Positions 5,929 to 10,043 of a DNA stretch of 10,043 bases are shown here, piece after piece (position 1 is the stretch's first letter; every line of letters begins with the position of its first letter). A program made the position numbers and the translations under genes. The stretch lies in contig CAMLHB010000073.1 of NCBI GenBank assembly GCA_946479725.1, positions 1 through 10,043 on the forward strand. Reading direction: 5' to 3'. Under the pieces are notes generated by a model that worked only from the letters and a program-made list of their open reading frames with translations, ran no database searches and was not told where the DNA came from. This stretch comes from an uncultured Actinomycetes bacterium. Lineage in GTDB: Bacteria; Actinomycetota; Thermoleophilia; Solirubrobacterales; 70-9.

Positions 5929-6714
5929 TCAGCGGCCCTCGAAAGTCGCATGACCCGGGGCGCCGTGCTCGAGGAAGGTGCGGACGGCGTTCTGCAGGTC
6001 CTCGCTGGCGAAGAGCTCGGCGGCTTCGGTCCGCACCGCCTCGTCTGCGGCCGGGATCCCGCCTTCGCGGAAGCGGCGGAGGATGTGCTTGGTCATCGCG
6101 TGCGCCTTGGTCGGCCCTCCCGCCAGCTCCTCGGCGAGCTTGCGCGACGCCGCCGCGAAATCGTGGTCCTCGAGGATCAGGTTGACGACGCCCCAGCGCT
6201 CCATCGCGGCGGCGTCGAAGATCCCGCCCGACATCACGAAGTGGCGGGCCCGGCCGCTGCCGGCGCGCTCGGCCAGCCGCTGGGTCCCGCCCATCGATGG
6301 CGTCAGCCCGACGACTTTCTCGACCAGGCCGAACTTCGCCTGCGGCGAGGCGACGATCAGGTCGCAGGCGAGCGCCAGCTCGAAGGCGGCGGTCAGAGTC
6401 AGCGCGTGGGCGGCGAAGACGACCGGCGCCGGCAGCGTTTCGACCTTGTCGATCATCTCCAGCAGGTCGGTCCAGAGCGCGCTCCCCTGCTCCGGGGTAA
6501 GGCCGGCGAAGACGTGGACGTCGACGCCGCCGGAGACGGCGCGGCCCTCGGCCCGGATCAGCAGCGCCCGCGGCGGCCCGGCCGCGACCTCGTCGATCGC
6601 CCCCCGCAGGTCGTCGATCATCCGCTGGTCGAAGAGGTTCAAGGGCGGGCTGTCGAGGATGATCGTCGCCAGGTCCCCCTGCCGCTCCAGTCTCGCTGCC
6701 GCCTTCTCGCTCAT
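5929..6714 (-). CDS. Enoyl-CoA hydratase/isomerase family protein
   Basis: 261 residues, the normal length of a crotonase-fold enzyme; family members hydrate or isomerise enoyl-CoA thioesters, for example in fatty-acid oxidation. The oxyanion-hole strand reads GRAVSGGVDVHVF (57-69). The second motif has FELALACDLIVAS (111-123) and FGLVEKVVGLTPSMGGTQRL (128-147). Both glutamates that match the catalytic pair of rat mitochondrial hydratase are kept (E112 and E132). The Gly-Gly-Gly before the first glutamate, one of which supplies the second oxyanion NH, is Thr-Ala-Ala (108-110), so the exact activity is uncertain. The ATG overlaps the pyk stop as ATGA, implying co-transcription and translational coupling. 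The functional reason for pairing it with pyruvate kinase is not evident. Confidence 0.88.
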   Translation of the reverse strand: MSEKAAARLERQGDLATIILDSPPLNLFDQRMIDDLRGAIDEVAAGPPRALLIRAEGRAVSGGVDVHVFAGLTPEQGSALWTDLLEMIDKVETLPAPVVFAAHALTLTAAFELALACDLIVASPQAKFGLVEKVVGLTPSMGGTQRLAERAGSGRARHFVMSGGIFDAAAMERWGVVNLILEDHDFAAASRKLAEELAGGPTKAHAMTKHILRRFREGGIPAADEAVRTEAAELFASEDLQNAVRTFLEHGAPGHATFEGR

Positions 6715-8162
6715 AGCTCCGGCACCCTATGGACCTCGAACAGATTCGTGCCCAGTTCCTGGCCGTCAAGGCCGGCGGTGATCGCGACCAGCTCCCCCGG
6801 CTCGGCGATCCCGTGCTTGGCGGCCTCGCCGGCGCAATGCCCGAGCAGGCTGCGCAGCTCGGTGCCGAAGTCGCTCTGCACCGCGGTGACGCCGAACAGC
6901 AGGCTGACCCGGCGCACCGTCTCTATATATGGGGAGACCGCGAGGACCGGCACGTTCGGCCGATGGGCGGAGACCATGCGCGCGGTGCGGCCGGTGTTGG
7001 TCGGCACCACGACCGCCTTCAGCCCCAGTCGGTAGACGGCGCCGACGGCGCTCTGGGCGACCGAGTCGGCGACGTCCTGGGTCGCCTGGTCGGTACGGCT
7101 GAACAGCCACTCGCCGTAGGGAAGGTCGGGCTCGTTTGCGCGGGCGATCCGATCCATCACCCGCACCGCCTCGACCGGGTTCTGGCCGACCGCGGTCTCC
7201 TCGGAGAGCATCACCGCGTCGGAACCGTCATAGATCGCGTTGGCGACGTCGGTCACCTCGGCCCGGGTCGGCCGTTTCTCGGTCACCATCGAGGCCAGCA
7301 TCTGGGTCGCCGTGATCGCCGGTTTCGAGACCCGGCCGGCGGCGCGGATCAGCCGCTTCTGCTCGATCGGCAGCTGCTCCAGCGGCACTTCGATCCCGAG
7401 GTCGCCGCGGGCAACCATGATCCCGCCGCTGGCGACGCGGACGATCTCCTCGATGTTCTCGGCCGCCTCCTGGCGCTCGATCTTGGCGATCACCGGGATC
7501 CGCGAGCCCAGCTCTTTCAGCCGGTTCTCGACCGGCAGCAGGTCGGCGGCGGTGGAGACGAAGGAGACTGCGAGCAGATCGACGCCGTGCTCGACGGCGA
7601 AGTCGACCCAGCCGAGGTCGGTCCCAGTGGTCGCCGGCAGGTCGACGCCGCCGGGGATGTTCATCCCCTTGTGCGAGGAGAGGGTGCCGCCGACCTCGAC
7701 TTCGGCGCCGACGCCGGCGTTCTCCTTGTCGCCGACCCGCAACCGGATCGCGCCATCGGCGAGGTAGACGAGCTGGTCCTCCTGCAGGTCGCTGACCCCC
7801 GACCAGGAGACCGGGATCGTGTCGCGGTCCCCCAGCACTTCCTCCGGGGTCAGGGTCACGTGCATCCCGGTCTCGAGCTCGGCGACGTCGTTCCGCATCG
7901 ACCCGATCCGCAGCTTCGGCCCCGGCAGGTCGCCGAGGATCGCCACCTCGCGCCCGACCCGCTCGGCGGCGGCGCGGACCGCGGCGATCGTCTCCGCCTG
8001 GCGCTCCTGCCCGGAGTGGGAGAAGTTGAGGCGGAAGACGTCGGCCCCGGCCGCGACCAGCTGCTCCAGCACCGCCGGCTCCCAGCTCGCCGGGCCGACC
8101 GTGGCGATGATCTTGGTCCGGCGCCCGCCGTTGTCGCCCGAGATATGTCCGCTCGCGTCCAT
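6711..8162 (-). CDS. pyk: Pyruvate kinase
   Basis: Converts phosphoenolpyruvate and ADP to pyruvate and ATP, the last step of glycolysis; cytosolic, typically a tetramer. 483 residues, full length. Seen in order: TKIIATVGPAS (16-26), RLNFSHSG (44-51), the B domain (about 88-175), AKIERQE with the catalytic lysine K226, MVARGDLGIEVP (248-259), KPAITATQM (279-287), the EVTDVANAIYDGSDAVMLSEET stretch, and the C-terminal domain with NTGRTARM. The residue equivalent to rabbit Glu117 is Lys83 (GPKLRIG), the mark of the K+-independent class. The frame extends upstream to 8267, but that would run through the tRNA-Ser gene. The ATG at 8160-8162 fits the family start and has TACTCT seven bases before it. 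Its stop overlaps the start of the enoyl-CoA hydratase gene. Confidence 0.97.
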   Translation of the reverse strand: MDASGHISGDNGGRRTKIIATVGPASWEPAVLEQLVAAGADVFRLNFSHSGQERQAETIAAVRAAAERVGREVAILGDLPGPKLRIGSMRNDVAELETGMHVTLTPEEVLGDRDTIPVSWSGVSDLQEDQLVYLADGAIRLRVGDKENAGVGAEVEVGGTLSSHKGMNIPGGVDLPATTGTDLGWVDFAVEHGVDLLAVSFVSTAADLLPVENRLKELGSRIPVIAKIERQEAAENIEEIVRVASGGIMVARGDLGIEVPLEQLPIEQKRLIRAAGRVSKPAITATQMLASMVTEKRPTRAEVTDVANAIYDGSDAVMLSEETAVGQNPVEAVRVMDRIARANEPDLPYGEWLFSRTDQATQDVADSVAQSAVGAVYRLGLKAVVVPTNTGRTARMVSAHRPNVPVLAVSPYIETVRRVSLLFGVTAVQSDFGTELRSLLGHCAGEAAKHGIAEPGELVAITAGLDGQELGTNLFEVHRVPEL

Positions 8163-8169
8163 CCCGCGG

Positions 8170-8175
8170 AGAGTA
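8170..8175 (-). promoter_or_regulatory. Candidate -10 box, leaderless start of pyk
   Basis: TACTCT on the - strand (four of six bases of TATAAT) ends seven bases before the pyk ATG, the same geometry as the TAGGCT boxes elsewhere in the window. No Shine-Dalgarno sequence and no clear -35 are seen. It supports starting pyk at 8162. Confidence 0.4.
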
Positions 8176-8183
8176 GACGGGAG

Positions 8184-8213
8184 CTGTCCCCTTCCGCCTT
8201 CAGTACCTACAAT
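8184..8213 (+). promoter_or_regulatory. Candidate tRNA-Ser promoter
   Basis: TACAAT (8208-8213) matches five of six bases of the -10 consensus and is the best such box in the window. A weak CTGTCC (8184-8189) lies 18 bases upstream. Initiation near 8220 would leave about 20 bases of leader before the mature tRNA at 8240. It is divergent from, and close to, the pyk promoter. Confidence 0.6.
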
Positions 8214-8239
8214 CGGTCGCAGCGCGCCGGCGCGCACGT

Positions 8240-8328
8240 GGAGAGGTGGCCGAGTGGCTGAAGGCACTCGCCTGCTAAGCGAGTAGGGGGCGCAAGCTCT
8301 CTCGAGGGTTCGAATCCCTCCCTCTCCG
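8240..8328 (+). tRNA. tRNA-Ser (anticodon GCU)
   Basis: An 89-base class II tRNA. The acceptor stem is a perfect 7-bp GGAGAGG/CCTCTCC (8240-8246 with 8321-8327), with discriminator G at 8328. The anticodon arm is CTCGC-CTGCTAA-GCGAG (8267-8283), giving GCT, which reads AGC and AGU. A long variable arm (8284-8303), typical of serine tRNAs, is followed by the T arm GAGGG-TTCGAAT-CCCTC (8304-8320). CCA is not encoded. Confidence 0.97.
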
Positions 8329-8342
8329 TACGGTCCCGCGGA

Positions 8343-8348
8343 TAGGCT
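8343..8348 (+). promoter_or_regulatory. Candidate -10 box, leaderless start of the PLP-enzyme gene
   Basis: TAGGCT ends seven bases before the GTG start at 8356. The context is nearly the same as at the right MFS gene: ATAGGCTG, then a C/G-rich spacer, then GTG. A -35 at normal spacing would fall inside the 3' end of tRNA-Ser, where nothing resembles TTGACA. Confidence 0.45.
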
Positions 8349-8355
8349 GGCGCCC

Positions 8356-9564
8356 GTGTCCGCCCCTCCCCAGACGCATGAGCGCTATGAGCGGGTCTTC
8401 GCCGAGGTCGAGGCGCCGTTCGCCTTCGTCGACCTGGAGGCGATGTGGGCGAATGCGGAGGCGATGCTGGAGCGCTCAGCGGGGAAGAGCGTGCGGGTGG
8501 CATCGAAGTCGATCCGTTGCCGGGCACTGCTGGAAGCGATCCTCGCCCGGGACGAGCGTTTCCGGGGGTTGATGACCTACACGCTGCCGGAGACCCTTTG
8601 GCTCGCCGAACAGGGGTTCGAGGACCTGCTGCTCGCCTACCCGACCGTCGACGCCGGGGCGCTGGAGGAGCTGGCGCTGCGCTCGGCGGCGAGCCCGGCG
8701 GGGGCGCCGATCGTGATGGTCGACTGCATCGAGCACCTGGAGATGATCGAGTCGGTGCTGGGCAAGGGGGCGCCGCCGCTGCGGGCCTGCATCGACGTCG
8801 ACGCCAGCTGGTGGTGGCTCGGCGGCCGGGTCAAGATCGGGCCGAAGCGCTCGCCGATCCACTCGGTCGAGCAGGCGGTGGCGCTGGCGCGGGAGATCGA
8901 GCGGCGGCCGCGGATCGAACTCGACGCGCTGATGGCCTACGAGGGGCAGATCTCCGGGGTCGGCGACCTGCCGCCGGGGCAGCGGCTGCGCGGCGCCGCG
9001 ATCCGCTTCATGCAGAGGCGCTCGGCAGCGGAAATCGCCGAGCGGCGGGGGGCGATCGTCGCCGCGCTGAGCGAGTTCGTCGAGCTGGAGATCGTCAACG
9101 GAGGCGGCACCGGCAGCCTCGAACTGACCGCCGCCGAGGAGGCGGTGACCGAGGTGACCGCCGGCTCGGGCTTCTACGCCCCCGTCCTCTTCGACCACTA
9201 CAGCCGCTTCAGCCTCGCCCCCGCCGCCGCCTTCGCCCTGCCGGTGACGCGCAAGCCCTCCGACTGGGTGGCGACGGCGCTCGGCGGCGGCTACCTCGCC
9301 TCCGGGCCGGGCAACCCGGGTCGCCTGCCCTCGCCCTGGCTGCCCGAGGGGCTGCGCTTCGACGAGGAGGAGGGCGCCGGCGAGGTGCAGACGCCGCTGC
9401 TCGGCGAGCCGGCCGGTTCGCTCGGCGTCGGCGACCGCGTCTACCTCCGCCACGCCAAAGCCGGCGAGCTCTGCGAGCGCTTCAACACCCTCTACCTGGT
9501 CGAAGGCGACACGATCGTCGACGAGGTCCCGACCTACAGAGGCGACGGCAAGGCGTTCCTCTGA
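8356..9564 (+). CDS. Fold-type III PLP enzyme, amino acid deaminase/aldolase-like (alanine racemase N-terminal domain)
   Basis: 402 residues. The N-terminal part is an alanine-racemase-like TIM barrel: VRVASKSIR (46-54) carries the probable PLP lysine K51, and IVNGGGTGS (about residues 250-260) resembles the glycine-rich loop that holds the PLP phosphate. The C-terminal part is a beta domain like that of D-serine dehydratase and D-threonine aldolase, with ALGGGYLASGPGNPG and the stretch RHAKAGELCERF (365-376), whose H366 and C373 are candidate metal ligands. The likely substrate is a D-amino or D-hydroxyamino acid, cleaved or deaminated; the exact reaction cannot be read off. The start is GTG with TAGGCT seven bases upstream. 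Mycobacterial relatives (Rv1769 type, from memory) lie near a gulonolactone dehydrogenase gene, as here. The gene starts 27 bases after tRNA-Ser and converges on the oxidase gene. Confidence 0.85.
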   Translation: MSAPPQTHERYERVFAEVEAPFAFVDLEAMWANAEAMLERSAGKSVRVASKSIRCRALLEAILARDERFRGLMTYTLPETLWLAEQGFEDLLLAYPTVDAGALEELALRSAASPAGAPIVMVDCIEHLEMIESVLGKGAPPLRACIDVDASWWWLGGRVKIGPKRSPIHSVEQAVALAREIERRPRIELDALMAYEGQISGVGDLPPGQRLRGAAIRFMQRRSAAEIAERRGAIVAALSEFVELEIVNGGGTGSLELTAAEEAVTEVTAGSGFYAPVLFDHYSRFSLAPAAAFALPVTRKPSDWVATALGGGYLASGPGNPGRLPSPWLPEGLRFDEEEGAGEVQTPLLGEPAGSLGVGDRVYLRHAKAGELCERFNTLYLVEGDTIVDEVPTYRGDGKAFL

Positions 9565-9566
9565 GG

Positions 9567-9615
9567 GAACTGCATCAACTTCGCCACCCAGCAGGTAGTC
9601 AAGTTGATGCAGTTC
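9567..9615. terminator. 15-bp perfect inverted repeat between convergent genes
   Basis: GAACTGCATCAACTT (9567-9581) is repeated in reverse complement at 9601-9615, with a 19-base loop. The left arm starts two bases after the stop of the PLP-enzyme gene, and the right arm ends three bases before the stop of the oxidase gene. The arms are clearly AT-richer than their surroundings. A two-way terminator is the natural reading, although there is no U-tract and the stem is longer than usual. Confidence 0.65.
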
Positions 9616-9618
9616 GGG

Positions 9619-10043
9619 TTAGGGACCGAGGACCCGGTCGGTGTACTCGTTGGCGAAGACCCGGTTCGGGTCGAGCTCGTCGCGGGCGCGCTGGAACGCG
9701 TCCCACTGCGGGTAGCGCGGCGCCAGGGTCGCAGCGGTCTGGAAGTGACGCTTGCCCCAGTGGGGGCGGCCGCCGTAGTCGTCCATAATCGCCTCGACCG
9801 CCTCGAAGTAGGGGCGCCACTCCATCCCCCGGTACTGATGCACGGCGATGTAAGCGGTGTCGCGTTCGTGCGAGGGGCTGAGGAGGGCGTCGTCGCCGGC
9901 GGCGACCCGCATCTCGATCGGGAAGAAGACCGGGAACTCGTTCGAGCGCACCCACTCGATCACCCGCCGCGCCGCCTCCGGCGCGCGCTCGCACGGGACC
10001 CCGTACTCCATCTCCGTGAAGCGAACCCGCCGCTCGTTGGCGA
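9619..10043 (-). CDS. D-arabinono-1,4-lactone oxidase family FAD-binding protein (C-terminal part)
   Basis: Oxidises an aldonolactone (gulono- or arabinono-1,4-lactone type) with a flavin. Only the last 141 or so codons are in the window; the frame runs off the right edge, and the ATG at 10009-10011 is internal because the upstream residues RVRFTEMEYGVP continue the family pattern. This is the ALO C-terminal domain: RPHWGKRHF holds the HWxK motif that marks aldonolactone oxidoreductases of the VAO/PCMH flavoprotein superfamily, and the ending YPQWDAFQRARDELDPNRVF, then VLGP, is typical. The FAD-binding domain would lie beyond the window. Family members include M. tuberculosis Rv1771, a gulonolactone dehydrogenase rather than an oxidase, so the electron acceptor is open. 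The TAA stop is at 9619-9621. Confidence 0.92.
   Translation of the reverse strand, partial: ANERRVRFTEMEYGVPCERAPEAARRVIEWVRSNEFPVFFPIEMRVAAGDDALLSPSHERDTAYIAVHQYRGMEWRPYFEAVEAIMDDYGGRPHWGKRHFQTAATLAPRYPQWDAFQRARDELDPNRVFANEYTDRVLGP

Noticed and set aside
6729..8261. 510-codon open frame on the + strand opposite pyk
   Set aside because: Antisense shadow of an unmistakable pyruvate kinase; also runs into the tRNA-Ser gene.
8163..8267. Longer N-terminus for pyk
   Set aside because: Would add 35 residues not typical of the family and read through tRNA-Ser; the ATG at 8160-8162 fits the family start.
8207..8527. Short - strand frame containing EREGFEPS
   Set aside because: This peptide is the well-known artefact of translating a serine tRNA gene; it crosses tRNA-Ser at 8240-8328.

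Overview
The window comes from a GC-rich bacterial chromosome, most likely a high-GC actinobacterium. Gene content suggests the Solirubrobacterales/Thermoleophilia side of the phylum, but that placement is an inference from gene families and start-site architecture, not from a marker gene. Coding density is very high: no gene-free stretch reaches 300 bases. There are nine protein genes (two cut by the window edges), two tRNA genes and several short intergenic palindromes. I see no insertion sequence, phage gene, CRISPR array or rRNA.

Left part (1-2080). The 3' end of an archaeal-type phosphoglycerate mutase gene (apgM, + strand) converges on a phosphoglycerate kinase gene (pgk, - strand), and their stop codons overlap. 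A 71-codon gene with a possible helix-turn-helix lies 9-10 bases upstream of pgk on the same strand. Upstream of it, also on the - strand, is tRNA-Arg(ACG). This block looks less GC-rich than the rest. The PGK keeps its main substrate-binding residues but is divergent in several motifs, and neither gap nor tpi adjoins it.

Middle (2133-5859). Two 14-helix DHA2-type major facilitator drug exporters are divergently transcribed from a shared 49-base intergenic region. A small hotdog-fold thioesterase-like gene converges on the second one.

Right part (5881-10043). Pyruvate kinase (pyk) and an enoyl-CoA hydratase/isomerase form a two-gene operon with an ATGA stop/start overlap on the - strand. tRNA-Ser(GCU) is divergent from pyk. 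Next on the + strand is a fold-type III PLP enzyme of the 'amino acid deaminase/aldolase' type. It converges, across a perfect 15-bp inverted repeat, on the C-terminal part of an FAD-linked D-arabinono-1,4-lactone oxidase family gene. Relatives of these last two are neighbours in mycobacteria.

How it fits together: three enzymes of lower glycolysis (PGK, PGAM, PYK) lie within about 8 kb, without enolase in view. The most coherent non-coding signal is a TAnnnT hexamer 6-9 bases before the start codon of five genes, three times exactly TAGGCT. No well-placed Shine-Dalgarno sequence accompanies these starts, which points to leaderless transcription. I did not find a clearly novel multi-gene system. 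The best leads are the divergent PGK with its small partner gene, the leaderless promoter set and the PLP enzyme/lactone oxidase pair.
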